This document shows positions 43,552 to 52,231 of a stretch of 64,000 nucleotides of DNA, piece by piece. Position 1 is the stretch's first letter. Each line of letters begins with the position of its first letter. The notes beneath the pieces are model-generated. The model ran no database searches, was not told where the DNA came from, and worked only from the letters and a program-made list of their open reading frames with translations. Origin of the DNA: Bordetella parapertussis (GTDB lineage Bacteria > Pseudomonadota > Gammaproteobacteria > Burkholderiales > Burkholderiaceae_D); the NCBI GenBank assembly GCA_945866125.1, contig CAMBFZ010000020.1, positions 5,117-69,116 of the forward strand, given 5' to 3'. The translations under genes and the position numbers were made by a program.

Positions 43552-43665
43552 TCGCATTCCGGCGCACGTTCGCGTCACCCGGCGACGGGCACTCCGATCC
43601 ACAAACTTGTGTCAAAGCCGCTTATTGCATACAGTGAGCGACTTTGACAAAAGCCAGGTAACGCC

Positions 43666-44784
43666 ATGACCTCTCCAATGCTGTTTTCTCCGATCAAGCT
43701 CGGCTCGCAGAGCATCGCCAACCGCATCATGATTTCACCCATGTGTCAGTACTCAGGACACGACGGTAACGCCAACGCCTGGCACATGACCCATCTGGGC
43801 TCACTGGCCATCTCCGGCGCCGGCCTGCTGTACGTGGAAGCCACTGCGGTGAGCCCCGAAGCACGCATTACGCATGGCTGCCTGGGGTTATATAACGATG
43901 CCAATGAAGCCGCGCTCAAGGAAGTAGTCGACGCAATCCGTGCTATTTCGCCGATCAAGCTGGCAATCCAACTGGGCCACGCCGGACGTAAGGCATCCAG
44001 CCAGCGCCCCTGGGAAGGCGGTGCCCTGATACCCGTAGACGCAGGCGGCTGGCAGCCACTGGCGCCCTCTGCGTTGCCGCACAAACCGGGCGAAGCGGCA
44101 CCCACTGCCATGAGCGAGCAAGACATCGCCAAAGTTGTAGCCGATTTCGTGTCGGCCACCAAGCGCGCCCGGGCCCTTGGTTTTGATGTCATTGAACTGC
44201 ACCTCGCGCATGGCTACCTGCTTCATGAATTTTTGTCGCCTCTGGCAAACCAGCGCACGGATGCGTATGGCGGCTCGTTGGAAAATCGCATGCGTCTGCC
44301 CTTACAAATATTCCAGGCCGTGCGCGACGCTGCCGGCCCCGACATCGCCGTGGGCGCGCGTTTGTCTGCCACGGATTGGGTCGAGGGCGGCTGGGATGTC
44401 GAGCAGAGCATCCTACTGTCCCAAGCCCTTGAGGCGCTCGGCGCCGATTTTCTCGACATCTCCTCAGGTGGCGTCTCGCCCTTACAAAAAATCACGCTCG
44501 GGCCCGGCTATCAGGTACCCCTGGCCGAGCGCATCAAACCAACGGTGAAAATTCCCGTCATTACAGTTGGCCTAATCACTGAGCCGGCACAGGCCGAAGC
44601 GATTTTGCAAAAAAAACAGGCCGACATGATTGCGATTGCTCGCGCCTTTCTGGTCGATCCGCGCTGGCCATGGCGGGCTGCTGCGGCGCTTGGGGGTACC
44701 ATCGCCGCACCCCAGCAGTTTTATCGCTGCCTGCCATCGGGCTCGCCGGCAATATTTGGTGATATCTCGACTGGCCAGCGCTGA
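43666..44784 (+). CDS. NADH:flavin oxidoreductase, old yellow enzyme (YqjM/class III-like)
   Basis: A 372-residue TIM-barrel FMN enzyme. The SPMCQYS motif holds the regulatory Cys of class III enzymes (YqjM, XenA). QLGHAGRKAS, the HLAHGYLLHEFLSP pair that binds substrate carbonyl, and QRTDAYGGSLENRMRLPL are diagnostic. It reduces activated C=C bonds, for example in enones and xenobiotics. A weak terminator follows. Confidence 0.92.
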   Translation: MTSPMLFSPIKLGSQSIANRIMISPMCQYSGHDGNANAWHMTHLGSLAISGAGLLYVEATAVSPEARITHGCLGLYNDANEAALKEVVDAIRAISPIKLAIQLGHAGRKASSQRPWEGGALIPVDAGGWQPLAPSALPHKPGEAAPTAMSEQDIAKVVADFVSATKRARALGFDVIELHLAHGYLLHEFLSPLANQRTDAYGGSLENRMRLPLQIFQAVRDAAGPDIAVGARLSATDWVEGGWDVEQSILLSQALEALGADFLDISSGGVSPLQKITLGPGYQVPLAERIKPTVKIPVITVGLITEPAQAEAILQKKQADMIAIARAFLVDPRWPWRAAAALGGTIAAPQQFYRCLPSGSPAIFGDISTGQR

Positions 44785-44823
44785 GTCGCTCGCCGATTTC
44801 ATTGCAGCATGCAAAAACTTGGG

Positions 44824-44854
44824 CAGCCGGCGCGAGTCGGCTGGCCTTTTTTTG
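44824..44854 (+). terminator. Possible terminator after the old yellow enzyme gene
   Basis: CAGCCG (44824-44829) and CGGCTG (44838-44843) pair with an eight-base loop; GCC and seven T follow. Confidence 0.6.
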
Positions 44855-45013
44855 TACGCTGACAAGCAAAAAATTTTCAAAATTAAACCAAGATTTTTCA
44901 CCGGATCGCCAGAGAATCCCGCCTCAGCGTGTCCCAAAACGCATGGACAAGGTTTCCTTGGTTCAATATGATGCGGGGACTACCGTAGTCCGGTTTATCA
45001 AGGAGAAAACATT

Positions 45014-46654
45014 ATGTGGTCACAAGTCTATGACCCGTTTAATAACGTCTGGCTATCCACGCTAGCGGCAGCCATCCCCGTGGTGGTAATGCTCGCTGCA
45101 CTAGCATTTTTTCATATCAAGGCCCATATCGCTGCGGCGATGGGTTTGGCAGCCGCGCTAGTGGTGGCAATCTGGGGCTTTACCATGCCCGCCGACACCG
45201 CGGTAGCCGCTGCGCTTTATGGTGCGGCTTATGGCCTTTTCCCGATCGGCTGGATCATTTTGAACGTCATCTTTTTGTATCAGCTGACTGACCGAAAAGG
45301 ACAATTCAAAATCCTGCGCGAGAGCATTGCCAGCATCAGCGGCGACCGTCGTCTGCAGCTGCTGCTGATTGCGTTTTCGTTTGGTGCCTTCTTTGAAGGT
45401 GCAGGCGGTTTTGGCACCCCGGTAGCCGTCACGGGCGCAATGCTGATCGGTTTGGGTTTTGCGCCGTTGGCAGCGTCCGGTCTTTCTTTGATTGCTAATA
45501 CCGCGCCGGTGGCCTATGGCGCGCTCGGTACGCCGATCATTGCGCTGGCCGCCGTTACGGGTCTGGACATGCTGGAGTTGTCGGGCATGGTAGGCCGTCA
45601 ATTGCCGCTGTTCTCGCTGATTGTGCCGTTCTGGCTGGTCTGGGCGTTTTGCGGTTGGCGCAAAATGCTGGCCATCTGGCCAGCCGTACTGGTCGCCGGT
45701 GCAGCGTTTGCGGTTCCACAATATCTGATCTCTAATTACCACGGCCCTTGGCTGGTGGACGTGGGCGCGGCGATTTCGTCGATGATCTGCCTGACCTTGT
45801 TCTTAAAAGTCTGGCAACCAAAAGAAATCATGACCTCCGCCTCTGGCGCTGCGATGGATGCCGAGCCGGTTCGTGAGCAACAGCACTACAGCCGCAGCGA
45901 GGTGTTGCGCGCTTGGACGCCCTGGCTAATTCTGTCGGTCGTCGTATTAATCTGGGGTGTACCTGAGTGGAAGAAACTGCTCGACGGCATCTCGATGTTC
46001 AAATTCGAATGGTCACACCTGCACATGCTGATTCAGAAAATGCCACCGGTGGCGGCCGTACCTAAAATCGAAGAAGCCGTCTACAAACTCAACTGGCTTT
46101 CGGCGACGGGTACGGGCATTTTCATCGCCTCAGTTATTTCGGCGGTGCTGATGGGTTACAAGTTGCGTGAAATGCTGGCGGTGTATTGGGACACGCTCAA
46201 GCTGCTGAAATATTCGCTGATGACGATTGCAGCGATGTTGGCACTGGGTTATGCAACGCGCTACTCCGGCGTTGACTCAACCCTGGGTCTGGCATTTGCC
46301 AACACCGGCGTGTTCTATCCCTTCTTTGGCACTCTGCTCGGCTGGCTTGGCGTGGCGCTAACGGGTTCTGATACGGCGTCCAATGTGCTCTTTGGCGGTT
46401 TGCAAAAAACCTCAGCAGAGCAACTTGGCCTTAGCCCGGTGCTGATGGCAGCGGCTAATTCATCGGGCGGCGTGATGGGCAAAATGATTGATGCGCAATC
46501 AATCGTGGTGGCATCGACGGCAACCAAATGGTACGGCCACGAGGGCGATATTCTGCGCTACGTATTCTTCCATTCGATCGCCTTGGCCGCGTTGGTGGGT
46601 ATCCTGGTGAGCTTGCAGGCCTATGTCCATCCGTTTACGTTAATGGTCAAATAA
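45014..46654 (+). CDS. lctP: L-lactate permease
   Basis: A 546-residue LctP/LldP-type lactate:H+ symporter with 12 or more helices. Family blocks include GWIILNVIFLYQLT, GAFFEGAGGFGTPVAV, APVAYGALGTPI, and the late TGSDTASNVLFGGLQ and NSSGGVMGKMIDAQSIVVA. It imports lactate and may take glycolate. AAGGAGAAAACATT lies before the ATG. No lactate dehydrogenase is adjacent. A terminator follows. Confidence 0.94.
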   Translation: MWSQVYDPFNNVWLSTLAAAIPVVVMLAALAFFHIKAHIAAAMGLAAALVVAIWGFTMPADTAVAAALYGAAYGLFPIGWIILNVIFLYQLTDRKGQFKILRESIASISGDRRLQLLLIAFSFGAFFEGAGGFGTPVAVTGAMLIGLGFAPLAASGLSLIANTAPVAYGALGTPIIALAAVTGLDMLELSGMVGRQLPLFSLIVPFWLVWAFCGWRKMLAIWPAVLVAGAAFAVPQYLISNYHGPWLVDVGAAISSMICLTLFLKVWQPKEIMTSASGAAMDAEPVREQQHYSRSEVLRAWTPWLILSVVVLIWGVPEWKKLLDGISMFKFEWSHLHMLIQKMPPVAAVPKIEEAVYKLNWLSATGTGIFIASVISAVLMGYKLREMLAVYWDTLKLLKYSLMTIAAMLALGYATRYSGVDSTLGLAFANTGVFYPFFGTLLGWLGVALTGSDTASNVLFGGLQKTSAEQLGLSPVLMAAANSSGGVMGKMIDAQSIVVASTATKWYGHEGDILRYVFFHSIALAALVGILVSLQAYVHPFTLMVK

Positions 46655-46700
46655 ACCTGCTCCACCAAACTGTCTTTCTGCCACCTTGTCGTGGCTGAAA

Positions 46701-46738
46701 AAATCGTGCGGCGCCAGTTGGCCTGCACGATTTTTTTT
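46701..46738 (+). terminator. Rho-independent terminator after lctP
   Basis: AAATCGTGC (46701-46709) pairs with GCACGATTT (46725-46733), with GGCGCC...GGCC in the loop and a following run of T. Confidence 0.85.
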
Positions 46739-46924
46739 ATTACGCGTCTATTTTTCCGTATTCCATTGCCCCGTATTTATGCGTTTGAGCCTTCGCAAAC
46801 GCAAGTCGAATCAACTTGCAAAGCGGGGTCGCACCGACAAAGATGATGCGCTAGCAGCCCCGGCGTTTGGGACTGCGGACAGCGGAACTTACCGCTGGTT
46901 TATTGACATCAACGAGGAGCGACT

Positions 46925-48025
46925 ATGAATGGATATCCACAATCAGTAAGCTATGGCGGCCAGCAAGTAATGCCTCAGGGATTGGCACCGCAAGGCTTGT
47001 TTGGCGGTATGTTGGGTGGCCCCGTCGGCGGCATGATTGGACGCGGCATCGGCAGCTGGCTTGGCAACCCTGCACTCGGTGCACAGATCGGGCAGATCGC
47101 GGGTGGTATCGGCGGCAGCCTGCTACCTTTTCAATCCGATCCGATGGCAGCTTATGCACAGCAATTGCAGCAGCTGCAGCAACTTCAACAATTGCAGCAA
47201 CAGCAAGGCTTGGCGCCGCAGGGATTCTTTGGCAACTTGCTCGGCCAGATTGGTCAGCCACTAGGGAGTGCCATCGGCGGTATCTTTGGTCACTCAGGTC
47301 TGGGCAGCACGATCGGAAGCGCTGCTTCGCATCTTGGCCGTTTGCTGCCGTTTCAAGCCGATCCAATGATGGCCGCGTATGCGCAGCAACTCGCCCAACA
47401 ACAAGCCCAGCAAATTGCGCAGCAACTCGCTCAACAACAAGCGCAACAACAACTCGCGCCGCAAGGCTTCTTCGGCAATTTGCTCGGTCAGATTGGTCAG
47501 CCGCTCGGCAGCACAATCGGCGGCATTTTCGGTCAATCTGGATTGGGTGGCACGATTGGCGGTGCAGCTGGTCAGCTCGGACGTTTGCTACCGTTTCAGG
47601 TTGATCCGATGACGGCGGCCTATTCGCAGCAAATCGCACAACAACAAGCACAACAACTCGCTCAACAACAAGCCCAGCAAATTGCGCAGCAACTCGCTCA
47701 ACAACAAGCGCAACAACAACTCGCGCCGCAAGGCTTCTTCGGCAATTTGCTCGGTCAGATCGGTCAGCCGCTCGGCAGCGCAATCGGCGGCATCTGGGGC
47801 AATCAGGGGCTCGGCAGCAGCATCGGCAATATAGCCGGGCAGATTGGTCGAATGTTGCCATTCCAGATGGATCCGATGCAGCAAGCCGCATGGGCGCAGC
47901 AGCTCGCCCAACAGCAGCAACAACTGCCGTATCAGAGCTATCAGGCTTATCCGGGTAGTTATCAGGGCGGCTATCAGGGTGCCGGCCAGCAGGCTTACAC
48001 AGGTACGCAGCAAACCTTGCATTAA
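46925..48025 (+). CDS. Gln/Gly-rich tandem-repeat protein of unknown function
   Basis: A 366-residue protein made of four tandem units. Each has a glycine-rich hydrophobic block (LAPQGFFGNLLGQIGQPLGS-IGGIFG), a GQ-G-LLPFQxDPM end, and a Gln/Ala spacer (AQQ...QQLAQQQAQQ). The C-terminus is Tyr/Gln/Gly-rich (SYQ-GGYQG). No signal peptide, Cys or enzymatic motif is visible. Such composition suggests self-assembly or low-complexity condensation, but this is inference. At DNA level about 137 bases of units two/three and three/four are almost identical at a 267-base offset. It leads a likely operon with the prodomain-like protein and subtilase. Confidence 0.82.
   Translation: MNGYPQSVSYGGQQVMPQGLAPQGLFGGMLGGPVGGMIGRGIGSWLGNPALGAQIGQIAGGIGGSLLPFQSDPMAAYAQQLQQLQQLQQLQQQQGLAPQGFFGNLLGQIGQPLGSAIGGIFGHSGLGSTIGSAASHLGRLLPFQADPMMAAYAQQLAQQQAQQIAQQLAQQQAQQQLAPQGFFGNLLGQIGQPLGSTIGGIFGQSGLGGTIGGAAGQLGRLLPFQVDPMTAAYSQQIAQQQAQQLAQQQAQQIAQQLAQQQAQQQLAPQGFFGNLLGQIGQPLGSAIGGIWGNQGLGSSIGNIAGQIGRMLPFQMDPMQQAAWAQQLAQQQQQLPYQSYQAYPGSYQGGYQGAGQQAYTGTQQTLH
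47391..47794 (+). repeat. Near-identical 137-base direct repeats inside the repeat-protein gene
   Basis: Copies at about 47391-47527 and 47658-47794 differ at only a few bases, at an offset of 267 bases (89 codons). The frame is kept, so gain or loss by recombination would change repeat number without breaking the protein. Confidence 0.85.
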
Positions 48026-48087
48026 GCCAATCGTCACCTGCCTGCCGCGACCAAAGCGGCAGGCAATCAACCAACAGGACAGGACAC

Positions 48088-48357
48088 ATGCAAGCAATTA
48101 AAGGCGGACCCGGACGTGGCCGCTATCTGGTCAGTGGCGGTGACAGCGGCACGCTGATTGATTTTATTGATCATGCGGGCGACGACCCGACGTTCAGCCT
48201 GCTCGACACGATAGGCCCGCAGGACAAACCTCACACCGCCGTCTTCGAGATGCCTCATGACACCGCAGCCGCGCTGGCACGTCGCTTTCAAACGGAAGGC
48301 ACATTAAAGATCGAACCGGATCGCCCGCTCTCGATGTTCAGCAGCTGGCAGCACTGA
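48088..48357 (+). CDS. Stand-alone protein homologous to the N-terminal region of the next-door subtilase (inhibitor/prodomain-like)
   Basis: An 89-residue protein. It aligns with residues about 38-136 of the downstream subtilase: GRYLV with GQFLI, FIDHAGDDPTFSLLDTIGPQ with VEQALRDSPDIEIIDRVGPK, and FQTEGTLKIEPDRPLSMF with LQSQGQLIVERDQPLHLL. Such N-terminal regions of subtilases often act as I9-like folding helpers and inhibitors. A free copy could inhibit or chaperone the protease. The start GCAGGACACATGCAAG has a GGAC site at fair spacing. It is 62 bases after the repeat gene and 23 before the protease. Confidence 0.78.
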   Translation: MQAIKGGPGRGRYLVSGGDSGTLIDFIDHAGDDPTFSLLDTIGPQDKPHTAVFEMPHDTAAALARRFQTEGTLKIEPDRPLSMFSSWQH

Positions 48358-48380
48358 CGATTATTCACGAAAGGATCACC

Positions 48381-50270
48381 ATGGCAACAAAATCAGAATC
48401 GGGTGCAGCGTCGCCACCCGAAGCCTTACCCGGCCCGAAGGACACCAGCGCAGCGGATGCGTCCCGACAACGTCAGGTTCGTCAGCGCAAAGGGCAATTT
48501 CTTATCGCACCGCGACGCCAGCCCGGCATGCAGATGATGGGCCTGATGCCGATGCAATTTGCCGCTGTCGAGCAGGCATTACGGGACAGCCCTGATATCG
48601 AAATTATCGACCGGGTCGGCCCTAAGGAAGGGGTCGCCACGCTTGGCACGATGGGTGCACTTGGCGCAGGCTTTCAGCAGCCCGCCAGTGTGCTGGTGGC
48701 GCGCATGGATGAAAACCGTGCCAATACGCTGATGCTGCAATCGCAAGGGCAATTGATCGTCGAGCGCGATCAGCCCTTGCATCTGCTCGACGTTAATTAT
48801 GCGCAGCTTGAGATGGTGAGCTGCAGTTTGCCCAGTGCTGGTGCTGCGTTCAAAGCGGATTTTCTGGTGCTCGGCAACGGCAAGCCGGTCAAGGACGCCG
48901 AAGTCTATCTGTTTGGCAGTTTGTTGCCTGCCACCGGCGTGACAGACGCCAATGGCAAAGTCAGTTTGACGCTCTTTGGTGAGAGCGCAGGCACGCTGCG
49001 CCGGCTCTATGTCAAACCTAAAATGGACTTCTGGAGTTTTTATCAAGAGCAGCCCGACGTCAGCGACAGCGAGCTCAATGCAGTTGGTCTACGCGCGCGC
49101 TCCGAATGGCCGGCGCTGGCCAATTTCCCGCAGCAGCAAGCGCTTGGCTGGGGGCAGAGAGCGATGCGACTTGATCAGCTACCGCCTCATTACCGTGGCC
49201 AAGGCATCAAGATTGCCATCATCGATTCCGGCGCGGCCAACAGTCACGATGACTTGAAAAAAATCACGCGTGGCTATGACGTCATCAATAAAGCCCATTC
49301 GACTAGCACCTGGAATATCGACACCATCGCACACGGCTCGCATTGTGCCGGCGTGATCGCCGGCGCCGATTCGCAAAGCGGCATACGCGGCTTTGCGCCC
49401 GACGCCGAGGTCCACGCTTGCAAGCTTTTCCCCGGCGGGCAAATCAGTCAATTGATTGATGCGCTTGAATATTGCATCGAAAAACAAATCGATGTGGTCA
49501 ATCTCAGCTTGGGTGGTGCCGAACCATCGGAGGCACTTGAGCAGCAGATACAGCGTGCACGCCAGGCTGGTGTGGCCTGCATTGTCGCTGCGGGCAACTC
49601 GGGCGGCGCAGTGCAGTATCCAGCGGCCTCGCCCAATGTTCTGGCCGTTGCAGCGATCGGTCGAATGAATGAATTCCCATCTGATAGTTATCACACCCAG
49701 ACGCTGACGCAGTACGTTGATGCCAACGGTTATTTTTCAGCGCGTTTCTCGTGTTATGGGCCGGAGATTGCGGTTTGTGCGCCAGGCGTCGCGATCACCT
49801 CATCGGTGCCGGACAATAATTTTGCGGCATGGGACGGGACCTCAATGGCTGCACCCCACGTGACGGGTCTGGCCGCGCTGGTGCTGGCGCATCATCCGGA
49901 TTTTCAGAGCAGCGGGATGGTGCGTACGGCCGAGCGGGTTGAGCGTCTATTTCAGATCATCAAAATGTCATGCAGACCGGTGCAGCTTGGTGACCAACGC
50001 CGAACCGGCTATGGTTTGCCCGATGTGATGCTTGCACTCGGGCTCACACAAGCGCGGGCAATGCCAGCCATGGCCATGCCATTTGATGCGGTTGGCGCCA
50101 TGATGCGGGGCCCGGCTATGCAAAGCTTGGGTAACGTCTACCGGGAGGGACCGCGGATGATGCAGCAAGTGACCCCCTACGGGCTCAGTGGCGTCGATCC
50201 GTATACGGCATGGCTGTCTTCCATGGCGGGGTATGGAATGCCGACGCATTACCAGCGGTCTAACTGGTAG
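48381..50270 (+). CDS. Subtilisin-like S8 serine protease with N-terminal prodomain-like and Ig-like regions
   Basis: A 629-residue subtilase. The triad is D282 (AIIDSGAAN), H318 (AHGSHCAG), S488 (DGTSMAAPHVTG) with oxyanion N405 (AAGNSGG), all intact. Residues 1-35 are a polar leader without a Sec signal; 38-140 are homologous to the preceding 89-residue protein; about 150-215 resemble a small beta-sandwich of carboxypeptidase-regulatory type. A Met/Pro-rich tail of about 80 residues follows the catalytic domain. It is probably cytosolic or exported by an unknown route. AAAGGATCACC precedes the ATG. Likely substrates may include the repeat protein, but this is unproven. Confidence 0.9.
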   Translation: MATKSESGAASPPEALPGPKDTSAADASRQRQVRQRKGQFLIAPRRQPGMQMMGLMPMQFAAVEQALRDSPDIEIIDRVGPKEGVATLGTMGALGAGFQQPASVLVARMDENRANTLMLQSQGQLIVERDQPLHLLDVNYAQLEMVSCSLPSAGAAFKADFLVLGNGKPVKDAEVYLFGSLLPATGVTDANGKVSLTLFGESAGTLRRLYVKPKMDFWSFYQEQPDVSDSELNAVGLRARSEWPALANFPQQQALGWGQRAMRLDQLPPHYRGQGIKIAIIDSGAANSHDDLKKITRGYDVINKAHSTSTWNIDTIAHGSHCAGVIAGADSQSGIRGFAPDAEVHACKLFPGGQISQLIDALEYCIEKQIDVVNLSLGGAEPSEALEQQIQRARQAGVACIVAAGNSGGAVQYPAASPNVLAVAAIGRMNEFPSDSYHTQTLTQYVDANGYFSARFSCYGPEIAVCAPGVAITSSVPDNNFAAWDGTSMAAPHVTGLAALVLAHHPDFQSSGMVRTAERVERLFQIIKMSCRPVQLGDQRRTGYGLPDVMLALGLTQARAMPAMAMPFDAVGAMMRGPAMQSLGNVYREGPRMMQQVTPYGLSGVDPYTAWLSSMAGYGMPTHYQRSNW

Positions 50271-50294
50271 TAAATTGGCTTGATCGTTTTACTT

Positions 50295-50327
50295 CAAATG
50301 CGATGGCGACGGCCATCGCATTTTTTT
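50295..50327 (+). terminator. Rho-independent terminator after the subtilase
   Basis: ATGCGATGGC (50298-50307) pairs perfectly with GCCATCGCAT (50312-50321) around a four-base loop, then six to seven T. It ends the repeat-protein/inhibitor-like/protease operon. Confidence 0.93.
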
Positions 50328-50481
50328 GATGCTCTCAGTCAGACTGACGCAAAGAGAACGGCAAAAAAATAGGGAATTCGGTGTGTAGCCGGAACTTGTT
50401 GCCCACCAAAGGGGTCATGTCGAATACGCAATCACATCATTGCGCCTCTACTTTCGAATTGACATCACGATGAGGAACATC

Positions 50482-50808
50482 ATGGAGCAAACCAGACAGC
50501 ACCATCAAAAACACAAGCAGCACGAATTGGCATCGCAAGAGACGTACGATCCCAATCAGCTACTCGATACGCTGCGTGAACGCATGAATCTGAAAAACGA
50601 TGCCGCGCTCTCGCGTGCCCTCGAAGTCGCCCCGCCCGTGATCAGTAAAATCCGGCACCGCTCGTTACCTGTTGGCGCTTCGCTGCTCATTCGCATGCAT
50701 GAGGTGACCCAGATGAGTATTCGCGATCTGCGAGATTTGATGGGGGACAGACGGATGAAATACCGTCTCTCGGATGCACAGGGCAAGCCTAAGCCTGCGC
50801 AAGAATAA
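50482..50808 (+). CDS. Small helix-turn-helix protein
   Basis: A 108-residue protein. The DPNQLLDTLRERMNLKNDAALSRALEVAPPVISKIRHRSLPVGASLLIRMHEVTQMSIRDLRDLMG region is a lambda-repressor-like (XRE) HTH. Similar small HTH proteins are common in Burkholderiales; targets are unknown. I chose ATG 50482 since GAGGAAC lies just upstream; in-frame ATG at 50470 is an alternative. Separated from the protease by a terminator, so it is probably its own unit. Confidence 0.78.
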   Translation: MEQTRQHHQKHKQHELASQETYDPNQLLDTLRERMNLKNDAALSRALEVAPPVISKIRHRSLPVGASLLIRMHEVTQMSIRDLRDLMGDRRMKYRLSDAQGKPKPAQE

Positions 50809-50825
50809 ATATTGACTGTCTGATC

Positions 50826-50850
50826 AAAGACATCGAACTCCGATGTCTTT
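50826..50850. terminator. Hairpin between convergent genes
   Basis: AAAGACATCG and CGATGTCTTT (50826-50835, 50841-50850) form a perfect ten-pair stem with a five-base loop. The T-run is part of the stem, and no long T-tract follows, but the site between the HTH gene and radA suits a bidirectional terminator. Confidence 0.65.
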
Positions 50851-50859
50851 GCCCAAACG

Positions 50860-52230
50860 TTATTGCAGCTCGCGTACTTTGTTCATCGCCTCGTCAATAC
50901 GCTCGACGCCGATCACCTGCAAGCCTTCGATTTGATGCTTGGGCAGATTCGCCTTCGGCACTAGCGCAATCGAAAACCCAAGCTTGGCCGCTTCGCGCAA
51001 GCGCTCCTGACCGCGCGGTGCAGGCCGAATCTCACCCGCCAATCCAACCTCCCCAAACGCCACCAGCCCGCGCGGCAAAGGCTTGCTGCGCATTGAAGAA
51101 TGAATCGCCAGAAGCACCGGCAAATCTGCCGCGGGTTCGGTGATTTTGACGCCACCCACGGCATTGATAAACACATCCTGATCAAACGCAGCCACCCCGG
51201 CATGACGGTGCAGCACCGCCAGCAGCATGGCTAACCGATTCTGCTCCAGGCCGACCGACAGGCGCCGCGCATTAGGCACATGCGACGCATCAACCAGTGC
51301 TTGTATCTCGACCAAAAGCGGACGGCTGCCCTCTTGTGTGACCATCACGCAAGACCCCGGCACCTGCGTGTCATGCTGCGACAAGAAGAGCGCCGAAGGA
51401 TTGGAGACGCCCTTTAATCCTTTTTCGGTCATCGCAAACACGCCCAGCTCATTGACAGCACCAAAGCGATTTTTAAATGCCCGCACAAGCCGGAAACTCG
51501 AATGCGTATCGCCCTCGAAGTACAAGACCGTATCGACGATATGCTCCAGCACCCGCGGCCCGGCCAGTGCGCCCTCTTTGGTCACATGGCCAACCATGAT
51601 GATGGTGATGCCCGACTGCTTGGCCACTCGCGTGAGCTGCGCGGCGCATTCACGCACCTGGGCCACCGAGCCGGGCGCGGAAGTCAGCGCATCGGAATAC
51701 ACCGTCTGGATGGAATCAATCACCGCCACTTGGGGCTTGATGTCGGCTAAGGTGTGGAGAATTTTTTCAAGTTGAATCTCGGCCTGCAACTGCAGGCCTG
51801 CCGCATCCACAGCTAGCCTGCGCGCACGCAGCGCAATTTGTGCACCTGATTCTTCACCGCTGACATACAGCACTTTTTTTTGTTTGGATAAATTAGCCAA
51901 TGCCTGTAGCAGCAACGTCGATTTGCCAATACCCGGATCACCGCCAATCAGCACCACCCCGCCGGCGACCAGACCACCACCGAGTACGCGATCGAATTCC
52001 TCGATACCAGTGCCAAAGCGCGGTACATCGATGGCGTCAATGTCGGCTAAGCTCATCACCGGCGCGCCTTGGGCGATGCCCTGCGGTGCCGACGAATACC
52101 GGTTACCCGCAGTTTCGACAATTGTCTCAACCAGCGTGTTCCAGCGATCACAATGCGAGCATTGTCCGGCCCATTTATTACTTACGCCACCGCATTCGGT
52201 GCAGGTGTAATTCGTTTTTGCTTTGGCCAT
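50860..52230 (-). CDS. radA: DNA repair protein RadA
   Basis: A 456-residue branch-migration ATPase. A four-Cys zinc finger (CTECGG, CSHCDRW) is followed by Walker A (GGDPGIGKSTLLLQ), VLYVSGEESG, the RadA KNRFGAVNE motif and a Lon-protease-like C-terminal domain lacking an active protease dyad. It aids recombinational repair with RecA. The ATG is one base after the alr stop, so the two genes form an operon. Confidence 0.96.
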   Translation of the reverse strand: MAKAKTNYTCTECGGVSNKWAGQCSHCDRWNTLVETIVETAGNRYSSAPQGIAQGAPVMSLADIDAIDVPRFGTGIEEFDRVLGGGLVAGGVVLIGGDPGIGKSTLLLQALANLSKQKKVLYVSGEESGAQIALRARRLAVDAAGLQLQAEIQLEKILHTLADIKPQVAVIDSIQTVYSDALTSAPGSVAQVRECAAQLTRVAKQSGITIIMVGHVTKEGALAGPRVLEHIVDTVLYFEGDTHSSFRLVRAFKNRFGAVNELGVFAMTEKGLKGVSNPSALFLSQHDTQVPGSCVMVTQEGSRPLLVEIQALVDASHVPNARRLSVGLEQNRLAMLLAVLHRHAGVAAFDQDVFINAVGGVKITEPAADLPVLLAIHSSMRSKPLPRGLVAFGEVGLAGEIRPAPRGQERLREAAKLGFSIALVPKANLPKHQIEGLQVIGVERIDEAMNKVRELQ

Positions 52231-52231
52231 C

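Noticed and set aside
47390..47720. CRISPR-like regular repeats
   Set aside because: Repeats are in-frame Gln/Ala codons of a protein, with no unique spacers and no cas genes nearby.
46923..48089. Long open frame antisense to the Gln/Gly-repeat gene
   Set aside because: CAA/CAG-rich repeats read without stops on the other strand; the product is Arg/Ser-rich noise, while the plus strand has clean repeats and a good context.
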